A DNA stretch of 64,000 nucleotides, taken from Brachypodius melanocephalos (taxonomy: Eukaryota > Chordata > Aves > Passeriformes > Pycnonotidae). Location: contig VZSR01003371.1 of the NCBI GenBank assembly GCA_013398615.1, positions 6,461,632 through 6,525,631 on the forward strand. The letters run 5' to 3'. Positions 53,901 to 62,200 of this stretch are shown here, piece by piece; the stretch's first letter is position 1, and every line of letters starts with the position of its first letter. Under the pieces are notes generated by a model, which made no database searches, had not been told where the DNA came from, and worked only from the letters and a program-made list of their open reading frames with translations. Made by a program: the position numbers and the translations under genes.

Positions 53901-56868
53901 TTAATTTACTGTAAAAAGTGTGATTCTTATCAGCAGATAGTATTATGACAAAGCAGAAGACAACATTCAGAGTTGCAGTTCTTTACTAAGGAAGCATCAA
54001 CAGTCTTGAAGACTGCGGTTCTCTGCGCATCCAAGGAACACCACAATGCACCATACCTTCAACTTCCCTTGACTAATTCTGCCAGTTTTGTTAAGACAGA
54101 AAACTTTAAGTATGTTCACTATAAAGTATTACATCATTTAGGCAGAGATCTTCTGGTTTGTCTGGGTCTGTTCACACACTACAATAAACTTGAAGATCTT
54201 TAACAAAACTAGCTCAAAGCAGACACAAAGATTTAAAGCTTGGCCCTTCAGATAAGGTTAAGATCCAACAAAACACCCTACTTCTCTCCAAGAAGAATCA
54301 CAGTTTTTAAGACCTGTTAGCATTTAAAAAAAAAATCACACTAATTTAAAGGCATTTCCTTTCTCTAGTTGATAAAAATAAAATTCAAAAACACCATCTA
54401 TTAATCAAGCAGACACTATCAGTGAATGATCTGAAAACAAACAACCCAGGAACAATGAATTAATTTAAAAAACAGATGCCAAGATAGAAGGACATGGAAT
54501 TTTAGAAACCTTTGTCTCTAGAAGACACTAAAATCTGACAGAAATGCTATGCCTCTATAAATTTCATGGGGATAAAAATTGGGAATAATCTGGAAATCTT
54601 GAAACTAATGTTTCCATGGAAAAACTAGCACAAAATAGGACAAAAAAAATCATGCCAAGATTTTTTCAGAATTTCATGACTGTTTTTGCAGATACCAGAG
54701 GTATTGCACAATGAAGCTGCTACTTTTACATGCACAACTTCCACAACATTCTGAGCCCAGGGCTGACTGTTGGTTCTTCATCATTTTCAAATCCCACCAC
54801 ACCTTAGGCTAAAGCCAGTTTCTCCTCCTACTGTGTGATATTTGGTCAGCAAATATCTACATTTTGAATCCTTACTAAAACACTGTTCCTTCTCCTGCTT
54901 GGAAATTACAGGACAAATTCTTAAAAGAAACCAAGAAACACTGCATTTACATAAAGTACTACCAAATAATGTAAGACCTAATTAAGCAAAGCCATTTTTT
55001 GACATGACATCCGACAATAACCTGACCTATTCTGCAGAACTTTTAAAACTATGAATTACAAAAATAGCTACATAAAACCCCTCCATCATTTCTTTCAGTT
55101 CTAGCAACAGATTGTTTTAGTAACAGCAATCTGTTTGGCAAATGAAATTACCAGGCATCAGAAGATATTAAGAGTCACAAGGTAGTGAATCACTATAGAA
55201 CAAGTCAAGCAAACTGACCAAAGAGCAATCAGAGTCTGCATTTTCTGCTCTCCTACAGGTGAAACATTCAGAGAAGCTACTTTTTGAATAGAACACCTCT
55301 TCATGTCTGCCTATACCACCGGAAACGCATCAGAAAGCCTGTGTGCCTGCAGGGAAACAGGGAATAAATTGTCATTGCCAGGGATAAAACAACCAAGGAG
55401 ATTTGTCTTGGGCAATGATACTGTTAATCCACCCTTAATATCAGAAAACCTTTCCTGCCAGTCTGGAAAGAATTTGACTAGAACGTTTGTGAAACATCCA
55501 CTACTGGAGGTTTTGTAGAAGTCAGATAAATATTTGTGAAGTGTGGTTTAGGTACAGCTGATCCATCACACAAAATCTGAAGTCTTCCTCTGAAGATAAC
55601 TTTCACAACTTTTTTTTTTGCTCCAAGCCACTGCATTTTTAATTGTTAATAAACTTATAGCTTCCAGTTTGGCAATCCCTTAAACTCACATCTTTCTCTA
55701 GGAAAAATACAGTGGGAAATTGTGAAGATATTCAAAGTCGACAGAAGTATTAAAATTGTTTCTGACAGAACAATACATTCACATCTACTCTTTCTCTGTA
55801 ACCACTCTTCAAAAAGCTGCACTTTTAAAATTTAGCTTTCTTGCAAGCAAACACAGAGCACCCGACTGTTTTCCTTTTCAACAGACTCAGCTAACCTAAT
55901 AGGAACATTTCCTACAATGATCAGGGCACTTTTCTTGAAACTCATCTTAACGTGATTAGTGATGAAATTTTTCCACATAATGAGGTTGAGTACATTTTAC
56001 TAGGAGTAAGAGGAAGAAATTTTAGCAAGGGTGAATCAAAATACATTCTTTACACTTAACTGCATCATATTTTACTTGGTGGAGATGTAAATGGTCCTTC
56101 CACTTACAATTGTCCTGAGGTGACAGCAAACATTTACTTTTCATACAGAAACCCTCATACCACCTGTGCATCATGTATTTTAGACTTGAACCTACTTCAG
56201 TTTAAATCTTCTCAGGTTTGACTGGGAGAAGAACTATCACAGCACTCCTGCAAATATGAAGGTTGCAACAAAAGTAGTTTCTTTCTACCTCTAAAAATGT
56301 GAATTAGCTAAACATCACATAACCCTCTGAATGTAGTTCACTTACTAATGAAAAACTATGAGATTCATGAGGCATGAAAGCTGAGCAGCTACAAATGACA
56401 TGGCTATTTTTTGCTGCTTGAAATTTTGAAATATTTCTCATGTCCTGTAAGCTCTGTATGCTTGTTTTATATAAAGGAAACCAAGTTTATAATGTGTACT
56501 CTTATTCAGGAAAAGCATCAACACTCTTAAATGAGATGTAGGAAATCTAATTTATGGATAGTATTTTCAAGAATATACCCTTTAAAGTAAGGAAAGGCAT
56601 GTATCTTAACAAAGGTTTATTTTAAAAAGCTCTGACAATAAAAACTAACTAATAGAAAAATATTAACAGAATACATTAAATGTACATAAAAATCCCAGTG
56701 AAATCAGGAAGTTGCCACTTTGATTACCTGACAGGAGCGAAACTGGTTGACCAGCAGTGTACATCTCTGTGGGTCTTTTCTTCCATCCAAACTGTCCAGT
56801 TCAGCTGCTACTTGATTTAGTTCCTCATCAGCATAGTAGAACTGAGCAAGGAGCTGTGGGTCTGTTCT
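8807..56868 (-). CDS. ZFYVE28: ZFYVE28 (LST2), partial gene: coding exons 2-9
   Basis: This entry gives the span of the gene; the exons are listed separately. Eight minus-strand exons (141, 138, 203, 90, 90, 102, 1365 and 105 nt) join into one open frame of 744 codons plus 2 nt. The product closely matches vertebrate ZFYVE28 as I remember it: the N-terminal helical region ([47 protein letters not shown]), then a long acidic and serine-rich middle. Family knowledge: the protein has a C-terminal FYVE finger that binds PI3P on endosomes, promotes EGFR degradation, and is kept off endosomes when monoubiquitinated at Lys-87. The human protein is about 887 residues. Missing here are the 13-codon first exon (beyond 64000), roughly 150 C-terminal codons including the FYVE finger (before 1), the promoter and the UTRs. 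All junction phases agree, and nothing suggests a pseudogene. Confidence 0.96.
10840..11320 (+). mobile_element. Possible degraded LTR
   Basis: The segment has LTR-like parts in order: a tg start (about 10842), a TATA-like 'cacatatataaataatc' (about 11017) and an AATAAA-like 'cagaataaactaatc' (about 11278). It also carries an internal near-repeat of 'ccatcaaattttgttaa' (11162 and 11197). No flanking duplication or internal viral sequence was seen, and the call is tentative. Confidence 0.3.
13891..13904 (+). repeat. T14 homopolymer
   Basis: This is a run of 14 T in intron 8. Confidence 0.95.
15625..16450 (+). mobile_element. CR1 LINE fragment interrupted by an assembly gap
   Basis: The left part (to 15861) shows the CR1 reverse-transcriptase stretch: GVT-DKGRA, then 'aaagcctttgacacagtgccccagaac' and 'gatggattcaaggcatggactgttacatggataagaaattggctggatgg'. 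The right part (from 15962) shows the ORF2 end ('cagctctggggcccatcacagga', 'cacttctcctatgaggaaaggctgagagaattggg') and a complete avian CR1 3' end ('gatctttaaggtcccttccaacccaaaccattctaagattctatga'). Stops and frameshifts make it a dead copy. Confidence 0.92.
15862..15961. other. Assembly gap (100 N)
   Basis: There are exactly 100 N, the conventional size for a gap of unknown length. The gap lies inside the CR1 copy, so the true missing sequence probably includes the CR1 ORF2 segment between the two flanking parts, several hundred bases. Confidence 0.98.
17575..18680 (+). mobile_element. Old CR1/L3-like LINE remnant
   Basis: The plus-strand text follows, with many changes, an ancient amniote CR1-like ORF2. 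It contains 'gggaagaagtaacgtgacttctgcagaggg', 'aacctcttgggagctctgtgaaggggtcaagaagcttgtg', 'attattcagggtaataaccagaacagactg', 'aataaaatggcaagac' and 'taagtgcagttctg'. It has no usable reading frame. The 179-codon minus-strand open frame at 18150-18689 is simply antisense to it. Edges and subfamily are uncertain. Confidence 0.6.
18908..18956. repeat. Two overlapping perfect hairpins
   Basis: Hairpin 1 has 11-bp arms at 18908-18918 and 18925-18935 with a 6-nt loop. Hairpin 2 has 11-bp arms at 18930-18940 and 18946-18956 with a 5-nt loop. They share 18930-18935, so they are mutually exclusive structures. Confidence 0.9.
19876..19905 (+). repeat. A-rich tract
   Basis: This is a run of A interrupted by single G residues. 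On the transcribed strand it is T-rich, but it lies just inside intron 8 next to the donor, not next to an acceptor. Confidence 0.95.
20030..21394 (-). CDS. ZFYVE28: ZFYVE28 exon 8, large central exon
   Basis: This exon has 1365 nt: 1 nt, 454 codons and 2 nt. The acceptor is ...ttttttcattttcag|GGATCT and the donor is TCGAG|GTAAGG. It starts [20 protein letters not shown], still conserved, and then becomes acidic, serine-rich and probably disordered. Islands matching human as I recall it are [65 protein letters not shown] and the cysteine cluster CVCCGSC (20463-20443) inside an otherwise acidic region. The last part ([15 protein letters not shown]... KSRSSS) is charged and poorly conserved. 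A run of four Asn follows LSN near the middle. The long plus-strand frame at 20153-20854 is an antisense shadow. Confidence 0.97.
21395..27803 (-). other. ZFYVE28: ZFYVE28 intron 7 (6,409 bp), GC-AG type
   Basis: This intron begins GCAAGT and ends with a good polypyrimidine tract (ttttttcattttcag). It carries an LTR on the opposite strand (about 21970-22558). The remaining sequence is AT-rich with short open frames only, none of which resembles a protein I know. Confidence 0.9.
21970..22558 (+). mobile_element. Solo LTR of an avian endogenous retrovirus
   Basis: This block of about 590 bp matches a common avian LTR as I remember it. The start reads 'tcttctggctttgactggc...aattttcttcacagtggctactgtggggctgtgttttggattt', followed by 'ttattgctgagcagg' and 'ggaggctgggggtgcacaaggagctgggaggggacacag'. 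The promoter-like part is 'tcagtacataaagctgggggaagaagg'. The end reads 'tcaaactgtctttatctcaacccatgagttttctc' to 'ggagttaagccacaaca'. No gag, pol or env sequence adjoins it, so it is a solo LTR. It lies antisense to ZFYVE28, and I see no clear target-site duplication. Confidence 0.85.
27804..27905 (-). CDS. ZFYVE28: ZFYVE28 exon 7, followed by a GC donor
   Basis: This exon has 102 nt: 1 nt completing cysteine, 33 codons and 2 nt. It encodes [20 protein letters not shown] then [13 protein letters not shown] and a split arginine (AG|G). The acceptor is ...gtttgaattacag|TGGCCT. The downstream junction is AAAATAAG|GCAAGT, a GC instead of a GT donor. The next GT, 4 nt further on (GGCAA|GTAATA), would add four nucleotides and break the frame into exon 8. 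The GC donor gives the exact family sequence RKIR-DLLQTL, so I use it. The exon closes the conserved N-terminal domain. Confidence 0.94.
28186..28234 (+). repeat. A/C-rich low-complexity tract
   Basis: Blocks of A are separated by short C runs (aaaaacccacaaaaaaaaacccc and similar). Confidence 0.9.
28570..28990 (+). mobile_element. Possible LTR-like segment
   Basis: The segment begins 'tgtcacggatt' and has a TATA-like 'ttatattatatattggagtcag' near 28870. A more GC-rich part follows, 'ctgctgacctcagacctcgtcctggtctcgtcctttcgtgtcc', unlike the AT-rich surroundings. The layout suggests an LTR, but no family is recognised and the ends are unclear. Confidence 0.3.
29323..29340 (+). repeat. A18 homopolymer
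   Basis: Eighteen A are followed by taaaaag. It could be the poly(A) end of an old retroposed copy, but the sequence before it is not recognisable. Confidence 0.95.
30969..31058 (-). CDS. ZFYVE28: ZFYVE28 exon 6
   Basis: This exon has 90 nt, again phase 2 at both ends: 1 nt, 29 codons and 2 nt. It encodes [20 protein letters not shown] then FTIPRLAIV and a split cysteine (TG|T). The acceptor is ...cttctgcttag|AGCCTT and the donor is TATG|GTGAGT. The block [17 protein letters not shown] is one of the most conserved parts of the family, which makes the identification secure. Human has LDF where this sequence has LRL, as I recall it. Confidence 0.95.
31059..33435 (-). other. ZFYVE28: ZFYVE28 intron 5 (2,377 bp)
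   Basis: This is a GT-AG intron with donor GTGAGT and acceptor ttctgcttag. It contains one minus-strand CR1 fragment (about 32035-32455). The several overlapping plus-strand open frames between 31807 and 32490 lie over and beside this repeat and do not look like genes. Confidence 0.9.
32035..32455 (-). mobile_element. CR1 LINE 3' fragment
   Basis: In reverse complement this is a CR1 3' end. The plus strand begins 'acagaatcccagaattgtcagggctggaagggacctctggagatcacccaatccaa', the typical antisense CR1 tail, and continues through 'ccaccacctccacgggcagctgttc' and 'ctcagccttctctcctctgaacaggcccagctcccacagcctctcctc'. It is 5'-truncated near 32455, within ORF2. Confidence 0.93.
33436..33525 (-). CDS. 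ZFYVE28: ZFYVE28 exon 5
   Basis: This exon has 90 nt: 1 nt completing the split serine, 29 codons and 2 nt, so phase 2 at both ends. It encodes [20 protein letters not shown] followed by IVLFCETVE and a split arginine (AG|A). The acceptor is ...gatttttgtag|TTATGT and the donor is GAGAG|GTGAGT, close to the ideal consensus. Sequence and borders match the vertebrate LST2 N-terminal domain. The exon contains too few codons to show up as a long open frame and was found by joining phases between exons 4 and 6. A perfect inverted repeat lies about 80-110 nt upstream of its acceptor (separate entry). Confidence 0.95.
33526..35289 (-). other. ZFYVE28: ZFYVE28 intron 4 (1,764 bp)
   Basis: This is a GT-AG intron with donor GTAAAA and acceptor atttttgtag. 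It is AT-rich unique sequence. The only structured element noticed is a perfect 13-bp inverted repeat at 33606-33633. Confidence 0.9.
33606..33633. repeat. Perfect 13-bp inverted repeat
   Basis: The arms aaatcatcttaga and tctaagatgattt are separated by 2 nt. They lie in intron 4, 81-108 nt upstream of the exon 5 acceptor. Confidence 0.9.
35290..35492 (-). CDS. ZFYVE28: ZFYVE28 exon 4
   Basis: This exon has 203 nt, 67 codons plus 2 nt, and runs from phase 0 to phase 2. It begins [20 protein letters not shown] and ends [11 protein letters not shown], with a split serine codon (AG|T). The acceptor is ...atctttcctag|TGTTTG and the donor is AAG|GTAAAAG. The helical, charged sequence is strongly conserved with the human exon. 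The first residues, Cys-Leu, are coded by TGT TTG directly after the acceptor; the exon needs no ATG of its own. Confidence 0.96.
35493..38002 (-). other. ZFYVE28: ZFYVE28 intron 3 (2,510 bp)
   Basis: This is a GT-AG intron with donor GTGGGT and acceptor tctttcctag. It contains a plus-strand T17 tract (37268-37284), and no repeat family was recognised. Confidence 0.9.
37268..37284 (+). repeat. T17 homopolymer
   Basis: This is a run of 17 T in intron 3. Confidence 0.95.
38003..38140 (-). CDS. ZFYVE28: ZFYVE28 exon 3, with the Lys-87 equivalent
   Basis: This exon has 138 nt and encodes 46 residues, in phase 0 at both ends. It runs from [16 protein letters not shown] to [10 protein letters not shown]. 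The acceptor is ...gttttgcttcag|GATAAT and the donor is GAG|GTGGGT. It continues the N-terminal helical domain. With a 13-residue exon 1, the lysine in DFCVKFPEE is residue 87, encoded by AAG at 38062-38060. That is the reported monoubiquitination site of human LST2. Compared with human as I recall it, the QDRAP stretch here reads HERAN, a normal level of divergence. Confidence 0.96.
42108..42119 (+). repeat. T12 homopolymer
   Basis: This is a run of 12 T in intron 2. Confidence 0.9.
43975..44695 (-). mobile_element. CR1 LINE 3' fragment
   Basis: In reverse complement this is a CR1 3' end of about 720 bp. The plus strand starts 'ggttgggaaaagacctttcagatcatcaagtccaacc', continues 'cctcagcctgttccaatgcttgacagtgctcttcatgaaggaagttttcc', 'ttctccaggctaaacatctccagctgcctcagcc' and 'ccccaggtccttttccactgggccctttccagccactgtgcccc', and ends near 'caacttggtatcatccacaaattgatga'. 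It is locally GC-rich compared with the flanks and contains no intact ORF2. Confidence 0.93.
46026..46044 (+). repeat. T19 homopolymer
   Basis: This is a run of 19 T in intron 2, the longest homopolymer in the window. Confidence 0.95.
49800..49868 (+). mobile_element. CR1-type 3' tail remnant
   Basis: 'gagttggacttgatgattcttgtgtgtcccttccaactttgtatttctatt' matches the 3' tail shared by some avian CR1 and CR1-dependent SINEs. Only the tail is present, so the family cannot be fixed. Confidence 0.65.
49952..49975. repeat. Perfect 11-bp inverted repeat
   Basis: The arms ttcataataat and attattatgaa surround cc. It is AT-rich and could be cruciform-prone. Confidence 0.85.
51459..51580 (+). repeat. 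T/G-rich low-complexity stretch
   Basis: About 120 nt consist almost only of T and G, with repeated tttgttt and ggtttt units. The transcribed strand is correspondingly A/C-rich. Confidence 0.85.
51915..52022 (+). mobile_element. CR1 LINE fragment with internal deletion
   Basis: 'caacaaggccaagtgcaaggtcctgcacc' is the CR1 ORF2 NKAKCKVLH region. It is followed within about 50 bp by a CR1 3' end, 'ggtttcctccaacccaaactatcctatggttgtgatttt', so most of the region in between is deleted. Confidence 0.7.
56728..56868 (-). CDS. ZFYVE28: ZFYVE28 exon 2
   Basis: This exon has 141 nt and encodes 47 residues, in phase 0 at both ends. It starts [20 protein letters not shown] and ends LVNQFRSCQ. The acceptor is ...cttcaatacag|AGAACA and the donor is CAG|GTAATC. 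The immediate polypyrimidine tract of the acceptor is weak, but T-rich sequence lies about 30-60 nt upstream. The residues match the start of the conserved N-terminal domain of LST2 family proteins, directly after the short exon-1 peptide seen in human. An in-frame ATG upstream at 56931 lies in the intron and is not a plausible start, because the codons between it and the acceptor do not resemble the family. Confidence 0.96.
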
Positions 56869-57390
56869 CTGTATTGAAGACATGGACAATATTGCATTAC
56901 TTTTGCAAAAAAAGTCAAACCAACCCCCCAAAACTAAAACAACTTCAGCTAGTTGTATTTACTGTGGGGTTTTTTTAACATATAAGCCAGATAAGCAGTA
57001 TGGCAGCATGGAAAAGATTGATATTGAGATTATTTACACGCATTTAAATTTTTTTTTCTATTTTGACAAAAAAAAATAAAACCCTCTCAAAAAGCATCTC
57101 AATAATAAATCTGAGACATTACTCAGCTACCATTATCTCCAAAACCACCCTGGCATTCTCACTTCTTGTGGCATAATTATCTGGAGGAGCAAACAACTGA
57201 ATCAGAAGGTTTGTTTATTAAACAGAAGCAGACTTCAGCTCTAGGCAGAACAAGACAAAGTTGCTTTCCAAATTAAAACAAACTATACCCCCCCAAACCT
57301 ATCAAGAACAGAATAATCTATCAAGCATCATGGTAATCTTTGCAGCACGGTCTGGTCAGAATCCTCCCTTTGAGCACCACAAGAATGAAG

Positions 57391-57444
57391 CCACAGAAGA
57401 GAAAGGCACTCAATCTACCACAGAAGAGAAAGGTACTCAATCAA
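57391..57444. repeat. 27-bp tandem repeat, two copies
   Basis: 'ccacagaagagaaaggcactcaatcta' is followed by a copy with two or three changes. The unit is a multiple of three, which explains the repeated EEKGTQS in a plus-strand open frame that is otherwise unconvincing. Confidence 0.9.
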
Positions 57445-59167
57445 AGACACAAACACTTTACAACACTAATAATAACATCACTAAACATTGCATTACAGAG
57501 AGAAAACTATGTCACAAGTCTTTCAGGTGGCAAAGAACAGAATCATCACAATGGATTTTTGGCCACATTAAAACAAAGCAGCAACTTTAATAAAAAAGAC
57601 CAAAACAATAAAGGAATGTCTCCTCAAAAACACTGAGAAATATTAATAGTAAAGTTTTACACCATAAAAGCATTTTTGAAAACATTAACAGCTAGGAATT
57701 CTGGTTTCTACATCAGCTGTCAAAAATCTACACTCTTGAAAAATGTCTTCACTATAGCCCTGATATAAATGTGCCCAGGGAGAAGGATAAAGCTTGTGAT
57801 ACATGGTCAGGGAAACAAAATTCAAAATGAGTGATAATAAGGAGAGCATGTAATTGAACTACTAAATTTTATGTTGTTTAATTCTAAATTTCTGTATTTC
57901 TAGTCAAGCTTAGTAAAGCATTTCTTTAAGCATCCCCTACCCAATGATTTTTATTATTTCTGATTTTTTATGTTTTCCTTCAGCATTTATCCACAACCAT
58001 TGAAACCTTCTAGACAAAGTTAATAAACAAAGATGTAGGAGTCTGTGTATGGAATTGTGACAAAGCACGGCTGCTGATTTTTAAACATCTAAATTGCATT
58101 GCAGAAGCAAAATAGGCAATTTTTAAAGAATGGTCTCAAGCAAAACAAATATGCCTGAGACACTTCGCTCCCACGTGGCTGATTTTTTCAACTGAAGGAA
58201 CAAAAGTTTTAATTGAGTTCTCTCAACTGTGTTATGTTTGGTGTGGATTAGTACTGTGATCTTTGATTAATTGTGTCAATCATATGTGGTCCCTGGCAAG
58301 CTGAAACTGCATGAAACTCTAAATCTCTTCACAGGGGGCCACTTAAAGCAAATAAAACACAACTTTAGAAATTCAATTTACTGCAGTAGGTAACAGAAAA
58401 TTAGGGGCAGTGCCATGTTCAAAGCCAATTTTTATTTTCAGTCCATCCAAAATATTATTCAAATAATTTAGTCCAAACTTCTTACAATTCTTTGGCAGAG
58501 TAAGAATTAGCAGTTCCCATCCTTAGGTACTAAAATTAATAAAAAGACATCATTTGAAAACATCTCATGGAGAACCTATCACTTATCCTGGTAGTTTGTT
58601 TGGGGAAATCGTCCCACTGAATAACAAATTAATGCATCCAAGTTCTTGTTTTGATTTGCTGGACTTCAGCAATACTGCTCGTTTTGCCTTATTCCACTAC
58701 AGCATCAAATACTTGCATTAGTTCTATTTGCCTATTTCTGTATTCACTGACTGCAGTAACCCCTTTAACAATATCACCACCACAGGATGCACTCGCAGGT
58801 TTGGGATTTCTGGGGAGAATTTTTGTTAGGTTGCACAGGAAGTTTTTTGTACATGGTGATACTGCTGTCATTATCCCAACACTCTACTGAGTATGAGCTC
58901 TCCAGGCAGGAGTCTCATTCAACAAGTACACCTCACATTCCTTCTGCCTAATGCCTCTTTATATTCCACATATTCAGCCCAACAAATGGCCCAGGTTATC
59001 TTGAGTATCTTTACTGCCAGCACAATGTACTACATCACTGGAGAACATTCTCCACAGATTTGAAACCATCACCTCTTATATGGGTCCTAACTTGCTACCC
59101 CCATTTGTGTGCTATACACAAACCATCATTCCAGCCAGTACCAAGGCAGGAATCAGCACACCACAAA

Positions 59168-59216
59168 TTAAAAAACAACAACAACAACCACCAAAAAAAA
59201 AACCCCACCAAAACTT
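59168..59216 (+). repeat. (CAA)n and A/C-rich tract
   Basis: It reads 'aacaacaacaacaacc' followed by A and C runs. Confidence 0.9.
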
Positions 59217-62200
59217 CAACCAAATAAAATAACACACATTTGGCCATGTTATATAATAAAACACCACTCTTTTATTTCATGAAATATCACTCACTGAATC
59301 TTTATTTTTATGATTTTTACTTTTTATTAAGTTCCACTCAACAGGTCAGATACCAAAATCAGAAGATGCCTGCCTGTCAGTATAAAACTGTCCATATGAA
59401 AAGGTTGTATTAACTATTGAACTGGCTACATTCTGCTTTTACCCATCAAGTCTGGCCAATGAACATTGACTAGGATTAAGTTAGTTCAGTTTATTGCATA
59501 ATTAATTCTGATCTGATTTTTTCAAAAAGGATTCAAATGGACTATAAGAGAATGTTAAAAACAAATTAAGAGACCTGTTAACTACAGGTTATTAGATAAA
59601 TAACAGGTCTGTAGAATTATTTATTGCATGTTATCAGAGGAAAAGATGCTATTCTCACATCTTGTAAGCAAGCTGATACACCAAAACCAGAAACTGCCCC
59701 TAAAAAATAGTGACAACTAACACAGAAGAAATATTCTAGCACAGACTTCCCCAACATGAGACAGAGACCAAAAAATAAACTATCAACAAGAAGCCAGGGT
59801 GCCAACAGACCAATCTCAAACCACACAGTAATTCTGGAATCTAAGAATCACTTTGAAAATCACATTTACAGAAGCGAGGGTGGCTCTTAGTGACACGTCC
59901 TCTTTTTGAAAGAAAATTGCAAGCACTTTTTGCATGATTTTTAACAGCAGTTTTCAAGTATCAATACCACCTCTTTTTGAGTAACATAAGACGTGCGTCA
60001 TCTTAGAACTGGCAGAAGCCCATAATTTGAACATTAAAGGGAATTTTCCCACCCAGGTTTCCGTAATCCTTTGTAGAGAAACACAGATTTCGTTCAGGCT
60101 TTTTCTTCTACGGAGATCGCAACAGGAATGCAGCCACCAGCACCACAGAAGAAGACACGATGATCCCAAATAAGCCAGACAAGCAAGGGAACCATGCAAA
60201 TGAGCAAGATCCCAGCTAGTGATAGCACTATCTACTGAAACCTGCCAGTTGTCCTCTGGAAAATAATATCCATCATATTTGAATTGCTGATCTAAAGTCT
60301 TCAGAACAATAGCTAAAACACAACCCTGCCTAAAATAAAGTCCATGGACTTGAAAGGCTCCAGATCTCCCATTGCTGACTGGCATTATTCCAGCACTAAG
60401 CATTTGTTATTTTGCCACACACTCAGGAACCCTGACTCAATTCCTATGGAAAGAAACTATAAAAGAAACTATACAGAAAAGCAATAATTATACGCTTTTG
60501 CTGATGGTAAATCCAAACCTCCTTTTGACATGGGAACAGAGTGAACCTACATCCATTGGGGTAACTTCTCAAGGAGCACTTGGTAAAAGGTGCATTTTAC
60601 ACAAATACATGTATTTTATTATACATTGTATGAAATGCTTTCACAATCACAAGACAGTATTTGGTGACACTCCATGGGCAACATTTTTAACTACTGCAGG
60701 GTCCAAATGACAGAACCTTTCCTTAACCAGGAAGGTTAAATATGAACTGCCTGCTCAACCATTACTATTCTGCTACAGCTCCAACAGCTGAAGTGAAAAG
60801 TTTTAGAGAGGCCATCAGATCCACATCAGTGGAACTGTCTTGCCTCTACACAGCTTCCTTTATGCCCCCTGTGGTAAGGGAAAGGGTCCTTTTAAAAGCC
60901 TGGTCAGTAAGGAGTTAATGAATTGCTATGCCTCAAACACCCACTTCTCACTCAAGTGAGAAAGTTACAACAGGATGTGCCTGGAAATGGAGGTTATGCA
61001 AACACAGGGCAGCACCTTTCTGGAGCTAATTTTCCAATTCAGGTCCATGGTGAGCAAACAAAATAAAGTGGAGAAGCATGGAAGTGTGGTCAAGGAGTGG
61101 ACAGGACCAATAGAAGGGGCTCAAGACTACCCAGGACCAAAAAGTACCCCCTCATTCCTTTTGGGAATTCTCCATCAGAACACTGTACAGAGCCCATAGC
61201 ATTGCACAAGACTTGGAGAATCCTCCCTGGGAAGGGGTCCAAGCATTTCCATGCCAGCTTGAATGTATACAACCTGACAAACTTTTTGTTTCATGGGCCC
61301 CCACTCCCAATGGATCATATTTGTGGCCACTAGTACAGTGATCAAGCCTTGTCACTGGATCCACAGGTGGTGACATCTTTCCTCTCAAATATCTACTCTT
61401 ATCCTTTCTTTCTTTCCCTTACATACTTTGTGATATTTTTATACTTTTATAGAAGAGAAACAAAATGCCTGCATACTTTCCACTGCAAATGAATTGTTTT
61501 AAGATAAATTTGCCCCATAAATACACTGGTCACTCAGTGTCTTTTCACTCAAATTGAGCCCAAGGATTTTATTAACAGGAATCTCAGCCTGCCTCAGAGG
61601 CAGGTCATAATAGTAGTGTATCTCTAATAAGGAGGGTCCAGTTGTTCTCAGTCTCAATCTGTTGCCTACTATATTTTCAGGGAAAGAAAAGAGGAACAGG
61701 ATCAACCTCAGACTTTCCATTCCCCAAAATAAGTGCTGCCGTTATCTGACAGCCCCAAATATGAACAACTACTGCACAGAACAGAAATTTTAAAAAGGGA
61801 CTTCCCAAGTGAAAGCACATTCCCTTTAGGATGAGAAGTCATGAAAGCTATAGGTTAGAAACTGACTTCTATCTGCAGCGTTCAGAAAATGAGGCTTCTG
61901 CATTGGAAAAAAACTCCTTGTACCAGTTGGCAACATGGTCTGTGCAAAAGGCAGAATTAGGCCCTAAAAAATTCAAATAAAGGCACTGATGAGTCAACTC
62001 AGTATTTTCAAAACTTACAAATGATGTTGCATATAACTAGTTTTAAGCTAATTAAATTTAGGAAAGACCTATGTAACATTTTAAGAAGGAAAATTTTTTT
62101 TCAAATGTGATAGGAATTAGGCACAAAGACCGAAGCTACATTAGGAAAATGTAATGTACTTACAGCAATAGATACTTAAGTCAATTGACAACTTTTTACA

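Larger units (their letters stand above)
38141..56727 (-). other. ZFYVE28: ZFYVE28 intron 2 (18,587 bp)
   Basis: This is the largest intron in the window, GT-AG with donor GTAATC and acceptor ttttgcttcag. It holds CR1 fragments (43975-44695 minus; 49800-49868 and 51915-52022 plus), T tracts (42108-42119, 46026-46044), a T/G-rich stretch (51459-51580), an 11-bp inverted repeat (49952-49975) and a possible old repeat near 52640-52880. The rest is AT-rich unique sequence with no recognisable gene. Confidence 0.9.

Noticed and set aside
57261..57636. Two overlapping plus-strand frames of about 100 codons
   Set aside because: Their length is helped by an in-frame 27-bp repeat; composition is A-rich and no family is recognised.
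58640..58900. Open frames on both strands around 58650-58890, considered as retroviral env remnant
   Set aside because: No motif was clear enough and no LTR or other viral segment adjoins it.
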